Positions 32,034 to 41,462 are shown, counted from the stretch's first letter. The stretch is 64,000 nucleotides of DNA from Murinocardiopsis flavida (GCF_003014485.1 NZ_PYGA01000001.1:434001-498000), one strand, 5' to 3'. The notes: generated by a model from the letters alone, not told the origin. Program-made: numbers and translations.

Positions 32034-33218
32034 TCAGGTGTGGACCCGGACCACCCCGGCGAGCTTGGCGGTGCGGACGTCGGTCTCCTTCACGACGTCG
32101 CCGGTGCGCGGCGCCTCCAGCATCTTCCCGTCGCCGAGGTAGATCGCGACGTGCGAGATGTAGTCGGGCGCGGTGGGGTCGCTGCGCCAGAAGATCAGGT
32201 CGCCGCGCTCGGCGTCGGCCAGCTCGACGTGCTCGCCCGCGTACCACTGGTCGTGGGTCACGCGGGGCACCGCCACACCGGACTTCGCGAACGCCCACTG
32301 CACCAGGCCGGAGCAGTCGAACCCGCCATCGGGGGTCTCGCCGCCCCACACGTACGGCACGCCCTTCTGGGACTCGGCGGCCGAGATCATGGACTCCACG
32401 ACGTCGCCGCCGACGGCGTCGCCCTTGGCGTCGGACGGCCGGGGCTCGGGGTTCTCGGCGAGCAGTTGCAGGGCGACGTCCTCGCCCAGCGCCTCGGTGA
32501 GGTCGTCCTTGAGCTTCCACAGGTCGGCCTTTGGCGCGGAGACCACCAGCGCGTTGCCCTCGGGGAAGCCCATCGCTGCCGCCGACTCGCGGGAGACCAG
32601 CGCGTCGATACCGGCGACACCCGACGTGGCGTGGGTCCACACCTCCTTGCGGACCTCGCCCTTGCCGCCCGCGACGGTGACGTCGGAGCCCACCTTCAGG
32701 CCGCGCTGCTTCCCCGCGTCGTTGGACAGCGCGATGCGGCCCTCGGCGATGCCCTGCCACACCTCGTCGGACTTCGCCGAGGGCTTCGGCGCGAAGTTGC
32801 GGAACGTGGACGGGTCGACGCCGAGCACCGAGGTGGCCTCGCCCTCGACCTGGACCCGCGCGGCGTCGACGACCTCGACGGCCTTGACGCCCTTGAGGCC
32901 GCGCACCTTCTCGATCTGGGCGTCGCTCAGGGTGTCGGCCGCCGCCGCGAAGTACTGGCGCGAGCGCGCCTTGTCGAACTCCGCGACGTCGACGTCGCGC
33001 TTGAGGTCGCGGGTGTCGGCGACGGGAGGGGCGTCCTTCGTGCCGCGCTGCGCCCCCTCGCCCGATGCCGCGGCGCGCGGCTCGGTGGTCTGGGCGTCGA
33101 CAGGGGGGCGGTCCTGGACGTTGGGGACGGGGTCGGCCCATGCGGGCGGCGCGAACCCCCCGAGGACCACTGCGAACGCCACCGTCGTGCCAGCACACTC
33201 CGCCCAACGACGCCGCAC
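32034..33218 (-). CDS. Secreted NlpC/P60 cell-wall hydrolase with a MacB-like central domain
   Basis: The 394-residue protein has a signal peptide (MRRRWAECAG, hydrophobic AFAVVLGGF, cleavage after AWA). The C-terminal NlpC/P60 domain has VPYVWGGETPDGGFDCSGLVQ (catalytic Cys) and YISHVAIYLG (His). It would cut peptidoglycan stem peptides. The central 200 residues (VEVVDAARVQVEG..VLGVDPSTFRNFAP..GLKVGSDVTVAGGKGEV) look like the extracellular core of MacB/FtsX-type permeases, an unusual partner. The start is uncertain: GTG 33218 gives a clean signal peptide; ATG 33380 overlaps the polymerase stop by 4 bp (ATGA) but adds 54 non-typical residues. Confidence 0.82.
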   Translation of the reverse strand: MRRRWAECAGTTVAFAVVLGGFAPPAWADPVPNVQDRPPVDAQTTEPRAAASGEGAQRGTKDAPPVADTRDLKRDVDVAEFDKARSRQYFAAAADTLSDAQIEKVRGLKGVKAVEVVDAARVQVEGEATSVLGVDPSTFRNFAPKPSAKSDEVWQGIAEGRIALSNDAGKQRGLKVGSDVTVAGGKGEVRKEVWTHATSGVAGIDALVSRESAAAMGFPEGNALVVSAPKADLWKLKDDLTEALGEDVALQLLAENPEPRPSDAKGDAVGGDVVESMISAAESQKGVPYVWGGETPDGGFDCSGLVQWAFAKSGVAVPRVTHDQWYAGEHVELADAERGDLIFWRSDPTAPDYISHVAIYLGDGKMLEAPRTGDVVKETDVRTAKLAGVVRVHT

Positions 33219-33376
33219 TCCGCACCAACTCCCAGTCGTCTCCGCGCCTCGGGCCGCCGCGGGGGACCCGGTCGGCCGTGCGCGTTCTCGGTCCAACCAA
33301 GAATGGAACCATCGGGCGCGCAATTCAAGCGACCGCGTGGTGAACCTTTGTGCCACGCCGGGAGTCGGCGAGCGGT

Positions 33377-35044
33377 TCATGCGTCGGCATAGCAGTCGAC
33401 CACGGAGATGTCCAAGGGGAACCTGACCGGAGTCGGCCCGAAGAGCAGCGCGCGGGTCTGCTCCTCGGCGTCGTGCAGCAGCTCCACGACCGGCCCGGCG
33501 AGCGCGCGGGGGACGTGCAGCACGAGTTCGTCGTGTTGGAAGAACACGAGCTGGGCCGTTCCGGGGGCGGGGTCGAGCCGGGTGAGCCCGCGCCGGACCG
33601 CCGCCATGAGGACGAGGGCCCACTCGGCCGCGGTGGCCTGGATGACGAAGTTGCGGGTGAAGCGGCCGCGCTCGCGCGCCGCGCGGGCGCCGTCGCCGCT
33701 GTCGCCCGCCACCCGCCGCCAGGAGGGCGACGGCGGCGGGCAGGTGCGGCCCAGCCACGACCGGACGAGGCGGCCGCGCTCCCCCAGGCCGGCGGCGCCG
33801 TCGACGTAGTCCATGGCGCGCGGGAAGGTGCGGCGCATGACGGCGAGCAGCGGGGCGGCGTCGCCGCCGGTCTGGCCGTACATGGCGGCGAGCACGCCGA
33901 TCTTGGCGCGCTCGCGGTCGCCGCCGAACTCCCCGGCGAGCCGGGTGTAGAGATCCTCGCTGCCCGCCGCGGCTGCGAGGGCGGAGTCGCCGGACACCGC
34001 GGCGAGGATGCGGGGTTCGAGCTGCCCGGCGTCGACGGTGACGAGGGTGCGGTCGGGGTCGGCCATGACCGCGCGCCGCACGATCTTGGGGATCTGCAAC
34101 GCGCCCCCGCCCCGGGTGGCCCAGCGGCCCGAGACAACGCCGCCGACGACGTAATCGGGCCGGAACCGGCCACCGCGCACCCAGGAGTCGAGCCAGGACC
34201 AGCCGTGGGCGGAGTGCAGCCGCGCCAGCTCCTTGTAGCGCAGCAGGTGCGGGATGACGGGGTGATCGACCTCCTTGAGCACCCAGGAGCGGGTCGACGG
34301 CACCGGGTGGCCGATGGCGCCGAACGCCTTCAGCAGCTGGACCGGGGAGTCGGGGTTGACGGTGCGGCCGAACTCGGCGCTGATGCGGGCGGCGAGCTCG
34401 GCGAGGACGGGCGGGCGGTCGCCGCGCGCGGGCCGCTTGCCGAGCTGCTCGCTGAGCACCTGGTCATGGAGGTCGGGCCGCCACGGCACGCCGTCGTGCC
34501 CCATCTCCACGGCGGTCATGGCGCCGGCGGACTCGACCGCCCCGAGCAGCGCGAACCGGCCGGGGTGCGCGATCGCGGCGATGCGGCGGCGCTGGTCGGC
34601 GTGGACCTCGATGACCGCTGTGAGGGGGTCGACCCCCGGCGGGAGGGTGGAGAGGTCGGGTTCGAAGAGCGCCGGGGGCGTCTCGGCGCCGGTGCCCGCG
34701 GAGCGCACGGGGTCGGGCGGGACCACGTGCCCGTGCAGCCGGGCCCAGGCCGCGCCGAGGCTGTGGGCCTCGCCGAACCGCCCCGCGTGACCGAGCAGCA
34801 GGCTCTCGACCAGGGTGATGTCGTGGCACCGGCCCAGCCGCACCGAGCGCTCGACCAGCGCGGGGTAGACCTCGCCGGTATCGGCCCAGACCCACCGCGG
34901 CGGTTCGGCGGCGGCGTCCTCGACGGCCCCGACGGCAGCGGTGAGGTCGGCGACGTGGCGCACCTCGCCGGACGGGCGGTCGTCGGCGTCGAGGACGCAC
35001 AGCCGACCGCTGCCCTCGTCGCCGGGGACCACCGCGATGCGCAT
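33377..35044 (-). CDS. Family A DNA polymerase (bifunctional 3'-5' exonuclease/DNA polymerase type)
   Basis: The 555-residue protein is a short PolA paralogue of the kind found beside full-length PolA in actinobacteria. Motif A is VTVDAGQLEPR with Asp338, motif B is RERAKIGVLAAMYGQ, motif C is QHDELV with Asp505. There is no 5'-nuclease domain. The N-terminal half is a degenerate exonuclease-like domain. It could fill gaps in repair. Tyr/Phe-Ser of classical motif A (DYSQIE) is Ala-Gly here. ATG 35044 has only a close GGAG. Confidence 0.88.
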   Translation of the reverse strand: MRIAVVPGDEGSGRLCVLDADDRPSGEVRHVADLTAAVGAVEDAAAEPPRWVWADTGEVYPALVERSVRLGRCHDITLVESLLLGHAGRFGEAHSLGAAWARLHGHVVPPDPVRSAGTGAETPPALFEPDLSTLPPGVDPLTAVIEVHADQRRRIAAIAHPGRFALLGAVESAGAMTAVEMGHDGVPWRPDLHDQVLSEQLGKRPARGDRPPVLAELAARISAEFGRTVNPDSPVQLLKAFGAIGHPVPSTRSWVLKEVDHPVIPHLLRYKELARLHSAHGWSWLDSWVRGGRFRPDYVVGGVVSGRWATRGGGALQIPKIVRRAVMADPDRTLVTVDAGQLEPRILAAVSGDSALAAAAGSEDLYTRLAGEFGGDRERAKIGVLAAMYGQTGGDAAPLLAVMRRTFPRAMDYVDGAAGLGERGRLVRSWLGRTCPPPSPSWRRVAGDSGDGARAARERGRFTRNFVIQATAAEWALVLMAAVRRGLTRLDPAPGTAQLVFFQHDELVLHVPRALAGPVVELLHDAEEQTRALLFGPTPVRFPLDISVVDCYADA

Positions 35045-35100
35045 ACTCCGATTGTGCGCCCCGGCTGTGACAGTACGCCCGGCGAGCACGCCCGGTGCGG

Positions 35101-35592
35101 TCAGCCGCCCTGTGTGCGCAGTTCGACCGTTGCCCGGCTCTGGATCTCGGTCGAGCGCTCGACGAAGTCGAGGATGAGCGCCAACTGGTCGTCGTCGTAC
35201 TCGCCGTACAGCTTGGCGAGTTCGCCGGTCAGCCCCTCGAAGGACGACCCGACCTCGGCGAGGCGGCTCTTGTCGAGGGACACGACGACGCGGCGGCGGT
35301 CGTTCTCGTCGCGTGAGCGGCTGACGTGGCCGGACCGCTCCAGCCGGTCGATGACCCCGGTGATCGAGGCCGGCGCCAGCCCGCTGTGCCGCACGAGTTC
35401 CCCCGCCGTGAGCGGGCCGTGCCGGTCGAGCAGGTCGAGCGTCTTCCAGTCCGTCGAGCTCATCCCCAGCTTCTCGCTGAGGACCGTGTGGAACATGACC
35501 GCCGCGTTGCTCATGCGGCGGCCGGCGTCCCCGAGCCGCCCGAGCAGCTCGGCCCGCCGCGGTCCGACCGCCGGCCCGTCATCGCTTGACAC
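35101..35592 (-). CDS. MarR family transcriptional regulator
   Basis: The 163-residue winged-helix protein has SSTDWKTLDLLDRHGPLTAGELVRHSGLAPASITGVIDRLERSGHVSRSRDENDRRRVVVSL, the full MarR HTH and wing. GTG 35592 is chosen because AGGAGG lies 5 nt upstream. It is divergent from the FAD monooxygenase gene and a perfect 22-bp palindrome lies 21 bp before its start, so it very probably represses both itself and the monooxygenase until a phenolic or drug-like ligand binds. Confidence 0.92.
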   Translation of the reverse strand: MSSDDGPAVGPRRAELLGRLGDAGRRMSNAAVMFHTVLSEKLGMSSTDWKTLDLLDRHGPLTAGELVRHSGLAPASITGVIDRLERSGHVSRSRDENDRRRVVVSLDKSRLAEVGSSFEGLTGELAKLYGEYDDDQLALILDFVERSTEIQSRATVELRTQGG

Positions 35593-35612
35593 GGCTTCCT
35601 CCTTCGATTTAA

Positions 35613-35634
35613 ATTTCTTTCGATCGAAAGAAAT
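35613..35634. promoter_or_regulatory. MarR operator, perfect 22-bp palindrome
   Basis: Each arm is ATTTCTTTCGA, joined without a loop. It lies 20 bp from the marR start and 34 bp from the monooxygenase start, so binding would block both promoters. Confidence 0.85.
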
Positions 35635-35668
35635 AATAGCACCCCGCTTCAGATCCCCAGGAGAGACC

Positions 35669-36877
35669 ATGAAAGCGCTGATCATCGGTTCCGGCGTCGG
35701 CGGCCCCGTTGCCGCCGCGGCATTCAAGCGTGTCGGCATCGACTCCGTCGTCTACGAGGCGCACCAGAGCACCGCCGCCGCCCTCGGCTCCTTCCTCTCC
35801 CTCGCCCCCAACGGCCTCGCCGTCCTGCGCGCACTGGACCTGCTCGACCCCATCCGCGCCCAGGCCGAACTCCCCACCACCGCCATCCAGTTCCAGAACG
35901 GCTCCGGCCGCAGCCTGGGCGTCATCCCCGACAACTCGGAACAGCTCGGTGCGGACCTGAGCACCATCACCATCATGCGGGGCGCGCTCCAGGACTCGCT
36001 CGCCGAAGCCGCCACCGCGCAGGGCGCGCGCATCGAGTTCGGCAAGCGCATGGTCGGCTACACCGAGACCGAGAACGGGGTGACCGTCGAGTTCGACGAC
36101 GGCACCACCGACCACGGCGACGTCCTCATCGGCGCCGACGGGATCCACTCGCGGACCCGGTCCATCCTCGACCCGGCCGCCCCCAAGCCCGAGTACACCG
36201 GCCTGCTCAACTGCGGCGGCGTCGCGCCCCCTGTCGACGCCCCCGGCACCCCCGAGAGCACCATGCGCATGATCTTCGGCAGCCGCGCCTTCTTCGGCTA
36301 CCAGGTCGCCCCGGACGGCTCCGTGTACTGGTTCGTCAACTTCCCGTACCGCGAACCCGGCCGCGCCGAGCTCGCCGCGCAGGACCCGGCCGAGTGGCGC
36401 CGCCACATCATCGACCTCTTCTCCGACGACAGCGCGTTCATCACGCGGATCCTCGAAGCGAGCCCGGTGGAGAACTTCCAGACCTTCGGGGTGTACGACA
36501 TCGCCTCACTGCCGCACTGGTCGCGCGGGCGCGTGGGCCTGCTCGGCGACGCCGCCCACGCGGTGTCGTCCTCCAGCGGGCAGGGCGCGTCGCTCGCCAT
36601 GGAGGACGCCGTGACCCTCGCGAAGCACCTGCGCGACATCGATGACCCGGTCAAGGCGCTGCACGCCTACCAGGAGGCGCGGCGGCCCCGCGTCGAGAGC
36701 ATCGTCGCCGAGGGGCGGCGGCGCGGCAACAACAAGCTGACCACCGGGACCGTCCAGGTGTTCCTGCGCGACCTGACCCTGCCCGTGGTCTTCGCGATGA
36801 TCTCCTGGCGCAAGAAGCACTCCTGGATCTTCGACCACCGCATCGACATGGCCGCTCCGGCGAACGGAGCGCGGTGA
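35669..36877 (+). CDS. FAD-dependent monooxygenase (PHBH-fold)
   Basis: The 402-residue flavoprotein has GSGVGGPVAAAAF at residues 7-19, the DG motif LIGADGIHSRTRS and the GD motif LLGDAAHAVSSSSGQGASLAMEDA. It is close to zeaxanthin-epoxidase and TetX-like monooxygenases. Divergence from a MarR regulator with a shared operator suggests inducible removal of an aromatic compound or antibiotic. ATG 35669 follows AGGAG. The substrate is unknown. Confidence 0.88.
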   Translation: MKALIIGSGVGGPVAAAAFKRVGIDSVVYEAHQSTAAALGSFLSLAPNGLAVLRALDLLDPIRAQAELPTTAIQFQNGSGRSLGVIPDNSEQLGADLSTITIMRGALQDSLAEAATAQGARIEFGKRMVGYTETENGVTVEFDDGTTDHGDVLIGADGIHSRTRSILDPAAPKPEYTGLLNCGGVAPPVDAPGTPESTMRMIFGSRAFFGYQVAPDGSVYWFVNFPYREPGRAELAAQDPAEWRRHIIDLFSDDSAFITRILEASPVENFQTFGVYDIASLPHWSRGRVGLLGDAAHAVSSSSGQGASLAMEDAVTLAKHLRDIDDPVKALHAYQEARRPRVESIVAEGRRRGNNKLTTGTVQVFLRDLTLPVVFAMISWRKKHSWIFDHRIDMAAPANGAR

Positions 36878-36917
36878 CGGCGGCGCGGCGGATCCCACCG
36901 CGCCGCCGCTCCCGGCG

Positions 36918-38018
36918 TCACAGGTCGCCGGGAGCCGCCGCCCACGGCACACCTTCGGGCCGCTCGCAGGTGGTCGCCACCGGCAGCCACACCCGCTGCT
37001 CCGAGGCCTCGACCAGGGTCAGCATGACGTCCAGGACGTGCATCGCGACCTCTGCCGAGGCGCGGTGCGGCCGACCCGTGGCGATGGCCCGCGCCATGTC
37101 GGCCACCCCGTACCCCCGCGCGGCGCCGCGGTAGCCGGCCGAGGGCGCGAGCGTCCGCCACTCCCCGCCCGCGGGGTGCAGCTCCACCGCCCCGTCGAAG
37201 TAGTTGGGGTCGGGCACCGACAACGAGCCCTCGGTCCCGTGCACCTCGATTCGGGGCACCCGGGCCGCGTGCACGTCGAAGCTCATCACCAAGGTGGTCA
37301 GGGCACCGCTCTCGTGCTCGATGAGCCCGGTGACGTGGGAGTCGACCTCGACCGGGAACCGCACCCCCTCCTTGCGCCCGGAGCCGATGGTCCTCTCCGT
37401 GCGCACCCGCGAACCGGCGCCGGTCACCCGGGCGACCGGGCCGAGCAGGTGCACCAGCGCCGTCAGGTAGTACGGCCCCATGTCGAGCAGCGGGCCGCCG
37501 CCCGCGAGGTAGTAGAACTCCGGGTCCGGATGCCACACCTCGGGCCCCGAACCCACCATGAACGCCGTGGCCGACACCGGCTCCCCCAGGACCCCCGACT
37601 CCACCGCGCGCCGCGCCGTCTGCGTGCCGGCCCCCAATACGGTGTCGGGCGCGCACCCGACCCGCACCCCCGCGCCCCGCGCGGCGGCGAGCACCGACTC
37701 GGCGTCGCCGCGGGTGGTCGCCAAGGGCTTCTCCCCGTACACGTGCTTGCCCGCGGTGACGGCGGCCAGCGCCACCTCGGCGTGCAGGGCCGGCACCGTG
37801 AGGTTGAGCACCGCATCGACGTCCTCGCGCGCGACGAGCTCCCCCGCGCCCGCAACGGCCGCCGCCCCCGGGGCGAGGGCGAGCGCGGCACGCGCACGGG
37901 CGGGGTCGATGTCGGCGACGGCGCTGACCCGGACGCCGGGCAACAGCCCCAGCGTCTCCAGGTAGGCGCCGCTGATCTTGCCCGCTCCCGCGACACCGAC
38001 GTTCAACGGAGCACCCAA
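36918..38018 (-). CDS. Gfo/Idh/MocA family oxidoreductase
   Basis: The 366-residue protein has an N-terminal Rossmann fold (VGVAGAGKISGAYL), the family EKP motif (YGEKPLATT) and a C-terminal alpha/beta domain with the candidate catalytic GPLLDMGPYYLTALVHLLG. Such enzymes oxidise or reduce sugars and cyclitols with NAD(P). The start is TTG 38018, supported by GGAGG 7 nt upstream; no ATG or GTG gives a full Rossmann strand. It is convergent with the monooxygenase gene. Substrate unknown. Confidence 0.87.
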   Translation of the reverse strand: MGAPLNVGVAGAGKISGAYLETLGLLPGVRVSAVADIDPARARAALALAPGAAAVAGAGELVAREDVDAVLNLTVPALHAEVALAAVTAGKHVYGEKPLATTRGDAESVLAAARGAGVRVGCAPDTVLGAGTQTARRAVESGVLGEPVSATAFMVGSGPEVWHPDPEFYYLAGGGPLLDMGPYYLTALVHLLGPVARVTGAGSRVRTERTIGSGRKEGVRFPVEVDSHVTGLIEHESGALTTLVMSFDVHAARVPRIEVHGTEGSLSVPDPNYFDGAVELHPAGGEWRTLAPSAGYRGAARGYGVADMARAIATGRPHRASAEVAMHVLDVMLTLVEASEQRVWLPVATTCERPEGVPWAAAPGDL

Positions 38019-38224
38019 GGCAGTCCCTCCACTTTCTTCCAGCCAACACTGCTCGTTCCGGCCACTACTGCCGGGCCCGGCGAGCGCCTGGGGTCAGGGG
38101 ATCGGGCGCGGGCCCCGGTTCGGTCCGCTCTCAAGCAAGCCCCGGATCCGCCGCTCCTGTCAACGGTTCGGGCCGCGGAGAATGGGCGCCGCCGCTGCCC
38201 GTGCGGGTGGCGGCGGCGCACCCG

Positions 38225-38851
38225 TCAGGCGGCCTCCAGGGCGAGCAGGGCGCGTTTGGCGTCGACACCGCCCACGTACTGGCCGACCGACCCGTCGCTG
38301 CGCACCACCCGGTGGCACGGGACCACGACCGGCAGCGGGTTCGTCGCGCACGCTGTGCCCGCCGCGCGGACCGCCTTGGGACTGCCGGCCGCCGCCGCGA
38401 CCGCCGCGTAGCTCGCCGTCGCGCCGTAGCCGATGGCGGGCAGGCGCATCAGCACGTCGCGCCGGAACCCCCGCGCGAGCCGGAAGTCCAGCGGCAGGTC
38501 GAAGGCCTCCCGCCGGTGCGCGAAGTACTCGTCCATCTCGCGCGCCGCCGCGTCCAGCCGCGCCGGGGCCGCGAGGATGCGCGGACTGATCTCGGCGGCG
38601 ATCCGGGCGAGGACGGCGTCGTGGTCCTCGCGTTCGTAGGCGACGCGGACCAGGCCCTCCTCGGTCGCCGCCAGCAGCAGCGAGCCCACGGGGGTGTCGA
38701 GCGTGCGGTAGGCGACGTCGAGCAGCCCCTCCGCTCGCGCGGCCGCCGCCAGGCGCTCGTGCAGCCGGCCGATCGCCGACGCGTCGGCTTCGGGCACCGC
38801 GGCGAGCACGTCGTCGTGCGGTGCGGGTCCGGAGGTGTTGGAGGTGTTCAT
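38225..38851 (-). CDS. ogt: Methylated-DNA--protein-cysteine S-methyltransferase
   Basis: The 208-residue protein takes alkyl groups from O6-alkylguanine onto its own Cys. The active site is VVPCHRVV with Cys179, followed by GSVGQYVGGVDAKRALLALE; GYGATASYAAVAAAAGSPKAVRA is the DNA-binding HTH. Its start overlaps the sigma factor stop as ATGA, with GAGGAG upstream, so the two are translationally coupled. Confidence 0.93.
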   Translation of the reverse strand: MNTSNTSGPAPHDDVLAAVPEADASAIGRLHERLAAAARAEGLLDVAYRTLDTPVGSLLLAATEEGLVRVAYEREDHDAVLARIAAEISPRILAAPARLDAAAREMDEYFAHRREAFDLPLDFRLARGFRRDVLMRLPAIGYGATASYAAVAAAAGSPKAVRAAGTACATNPLPVVVPCHRVVRSDGSVGQYVGGVDAKRALLALEAA

Positions 38852-39330
38852 CGGTCCGCTCCTCTCGGGTAAGTGGTGCGCAGCGCCTTGATGCCGTCGG
38901 CCGCCGCCCGCCTCGCTGCGGCGGCGCTGCCGCCGACGAGGCGCGCGACCTCGGTGTAGGGCATCCCCGCCAGGTGGTGGTAGGCGATCGCCTGGCGCTG
39001 CCGGAGGGTCAGCGCGGCGAGGGCGGCCCACAGCTCGGGGTCGCGATCGTCCGGGGCGGGATCGCGCACCGGCACCTCGGGCGGCTCGTCCGCGGGGACG
39101 GGCGCGCGCCGCCGCGCACGGTACTGGTCCAGCGCCCTGCGGTGCGCGATGGTGACCAGCCACGCCTCGACATTGCTGTCGGGTCGCAGGTCAGGGTAGG
39201 CGCGCATCGCGGACAGGAATGTCTCGGACCAGGCGTCCTCCGCGTCGTCGGGACCGAGTACGGCCCGGCACACTCGCAGGACGGCCGGCCCGTACTCGGC
39301 CACGACCTCTTCGAACGGTTTCAGCGTCAC
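38848..39330 (-). CDS. ECF-type RNA polymerase sigma factor coupled to ogt
   Basis: The 160-residue protein has region 2 (AEDAWSETFLSAMRAYPDLRPDSNVEAWLVTIAHRRALDQYRAR) and region 4 (LTLRQRQAIAYHHLAGMPYTEVARLVGGSAAAARRAAADGIKAL), with a short linker. No anti-sigma gene is adjacent. The gene starts at GTG 39330 with no Shine-Dalgarno; TAGCGT lies 9 nt upstream, so a leaderless transcript is likely. The ATGA overlap with ogt suggests a role in the alkylation response, or use of the sigma fold as a DNA-damage regulator. Confidence 0.85.
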   Translation of the reverse strand: MTLKPFEEVVAEYGPAVLRVCRAVLGPDDAEDAWSETFLSAMRAYPDLRPDSNVEAWLVTIAHRRALDQYRARRRAPVPADEPPEVPVRDPAPDDRDPELWAALAALTLRQRQAIAYHHLAGMPYTEVARLVGGSAAAARRAAADGIKALRTTYPRGADR

Positions 39331-39768
39331 AATGGGTCAACGCTACGGGCCGCCGGAATGTGAGGCCGCCCCCCGGCACAATCGCGCGCCACACCCAACC
39401 GGGTGTAAGCGTGGGCGTGCGGGCGTGGGTGCCCCCGTCCGGTCCGCAGCGCTCCGCGCCGCCCCGACACCGCTGACGCGACAGGCACGAGGACGCTGGT
39501 GCCGACGCCTCGGATGCCTCGGGCGACGGGGGTGGGCTGCCGCCGCGGCTGCGAAGCACCCGGCGGCACCACGGTGCTCCGCGCAGGACAGCCACCGCAA
39601 CCACCGCCACCGACCGGTCTGCGGGTGCGGCCCGCCGAGGCAGGCGTGGGCGCCACCGGCCGGGCCGTGGTGGGGGCGGCCTTCGGCATCACCGGCTCGT
39701 GGGCATGGGTGTGGCCCGTCGGGGCGGATGCCCCGACGGGTCGGGTGGACAAGAGGTGGGGGCCGGGC
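39331..39768. other. Gene-free region between sigma factor and HNH gene
   Basis: It holds the sigma promoter (TAGCGT on the minus strand at 39340-39345) and, at the other end, the HNH terminator. The middle is GC-rich with no codon bias in any frame. No gene is seen. Confidence 0.45.
39715..39740 (-). terminator. Terminator of the DUF222-HNH gene
   Basis: CCCGTCGGGGC (39715-39725), loop GGAT, GCCCCGACGGG (39730-39740): 11 perfect base pairs, 28 bp beyond the stop. Confidence 0.7.
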
Positions 39769-41193
39769 TCAGGCCGCCTGGGGCGGGGCCGGTCCGGTAT
39801 CGGGCGGCGGATCACCGCCCGGCCCGCCCGGGGCAGAACCCGGAGGCGGCGGGGAGCCCGGCGGGGCGGGCCCCGGAGGCGGCGGGGATGCCGGGGGCGC
39901 GGGCGGCGGAGCGGATCCCGGCGGTGGTACCAGCGGCCCCGGCGGCACGACCCCCGTGGCCGGGCGGCCACCCGACCGGCGCGCAGCGGCGGCCCGGGCG
40001 CGTTCCTTGGCCACGTTGTGGCGCCGGCACAGCGGCTGGAGGTTGTAAAGCGAGGTCGCCCCGCCCTCCCACCACGCCTTGATGTGGTCCATCTCGCACC
40101 ACGCCGCGGGGCGGTCGCAGCCGTGCTCCCACTGACAGCTCTGGAACCGGGCCAACACCGCCGCGCGCAGATGTGGCGGGCAGATCCGCTCGGCCCGACC
40201 CACATCCAGCGGCGCGCCGGTGATGGGGTCGGTGACCAGGCGGCGCAGCCGGCAATCGGAGGCCAGCGCTCGCACCGCCGAGACCGGCCACACCGTGCCG
40301 TAATCACTCACCGCGGGTGGGGAGCCCGGCTCGCCCTGGAGGGTGGCCAGCGGCACGGTCAGGCGCAGCTGCGGGGCCGCGGTCCCGGGGGCGTGCCCGG
40401 CGTGGGACAGCGCGAACCGGGCCATGTCCAACGCCGCGTCGAACATCCGCTGGTCGGCCCGCCGCTCATCGCCCTCGGCGGGCGGGGCCATGAACGCCTC
40501 CAGCGCGGCGCGCCACTCATCACCGGTCGCCGAGTCGCCTCCCATTGAGAAGGAGAACCCGCCCTCGGCCGACTGCGCCATGGACGCGGTGCGGCCGAGG
40601 TGGCGGTCGTGCTCCTGGTCGTCGTGGCGCTCGGGATCGAGCACGGCGTTCAGCCGGGCCCCGAGGATGTCGAGGTCGCGGCAGGTGGTGACGGGGTTCA
40701 GCGCGTGGGTGAGGAGGTGCTCCTGGGCGGCGGCGGCGAAGTCGGCCGGTTCGGGGTACGTGCTGCGGCAGCGGCGCGGCAGGCACTTCTCCACCCAGTG
40801 CAGGATGCGGGAGGCCTTGCCCGCGGACAGGGTGCCGTCGGCGACGGCGGCCATGGTGGCTTCAAGGCCGGGGGCGGGGTGGGCCAAGGCGGCGTAGAAG
40901 CGGCCCTGGTCGCGGGGCAGCCCGGCCTTGCAGGCCGCGAAGTCGGCGAGGCCGCGGTGGCCCGCGCGGCGGGTGCCGCCAGCGGTCTCGGCCGCGGCGA
41001 GCAGGCCTGCGATCGCGGTCTGGAGGCGGCCGGTGGCGCCGAGCAGGGACAGTGCGTCCTCGGCGACCGCGGATCCGGCACCCGGCGGCACAGTCGTAGC
41101 GGTGGGGGTGGTGAGCTGGGTGATGGCGGCGTCGAGCAGCTCCAGCGCGCGGGCCGCGGGGCCCGGCGCCGGAGGTGTCATCTGCTCGTCCAT
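39769..41193 (-). CDS. DUF222/13E12 family protein with HNH nuclease domain
   Basis: The 474-residue protein has the DUF222 domain (about residues 40-330) and an HNH domain: CQWEHGCDRPAAWCEMDHIKAWWEGGATSLYNLQPLCRRHN, with zinc Cys residues and the DH..N..H catalytic residues. The last 70 residues are a Pro/Gly/Ala/Ser tail. This family (REP13E12 in mycobacteria) is repeated in many actinobacterial genomes and associated with phage integration sites, but its role is unclear. ATG 41193 has a weak site; the in-frame ATG at 41181 is a rival. Confidence 0.87.
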   Translation of the reverse strand: MDEQMTPPAPGPAARALELLDAAITQLTTPTATTVPPGAGSAVAEDALSLLGATGRLQTAIAGLLAAAETAGGTRRAGHRGLADFAACKAGLPRDQGRFYAALAHPAPGLEATMAAVADGTLSAGKASRILHWVEKCLPRRCRSTYPEPADFAAAAQEHLLTHALNPVTTCRDLDILGARLNAVLDPERHDDQEHDRHLGRTASMAQSAEGGFSFSMGGDSATGDEWRAALEAFMAPPAEGDERRADQRMFDAALDMARFALSHAGHAPGTAAPQLRLTVPLATLQGEPGSPPAVSDYGTVWPVSAVRALASDCRLRRLVTDPITGAPLDVGRAERICPPHLRAAVLARFQSCQWEHGCDRPAAWCEMDHIKAWWEGGATSLYNLQPLCRRHNVAKERARAAAARRSGGRPATGVVPPGPLVPPPGSAPPPAPPASPPPPGPAPPGSPPPPGSAPGGPGGDPPPDTGPAPPQAA

Positions 41194-41462
41194 AAGTTCA
41201 TTTTACCTACTTACACCTGCGATTACGAGGTTTCATTCGGCTGTTTCCGGGCGGTTTTCGTACGGATCCTCCGGCGGGGCGCCATGGCGGTGGGGTAGTG
41301 AAACGGGCGTGGATCGGGCCGCCACGACCGTTTCCGCAAAACCCCAGGTCAGGCCCGCGCCCACCCGCCCGTCTCGGGGCGGGTGATCACGACGGCCCTC
41401 GGGCACCGGGCGAGGCTGCCCGGCCCCGGCCCCGCCCAGGACCGGGCGGTGTCCTCCCGACC

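Noticed and set aside
33219-33380. c-di-AMP riboswitch before the NlpC/P60 gene
   Set aside because: Such switches often precede these hydrolases, but only about 160 bp separate it from the polymerase stop and no conserved core sequence is visible.
39769-41193. Homing endonuclease, intein or prophage remnant
   Set aside because: The DUF222-HNH gene is free-standing, with normal codon bias and no integrase or attachment repeat.
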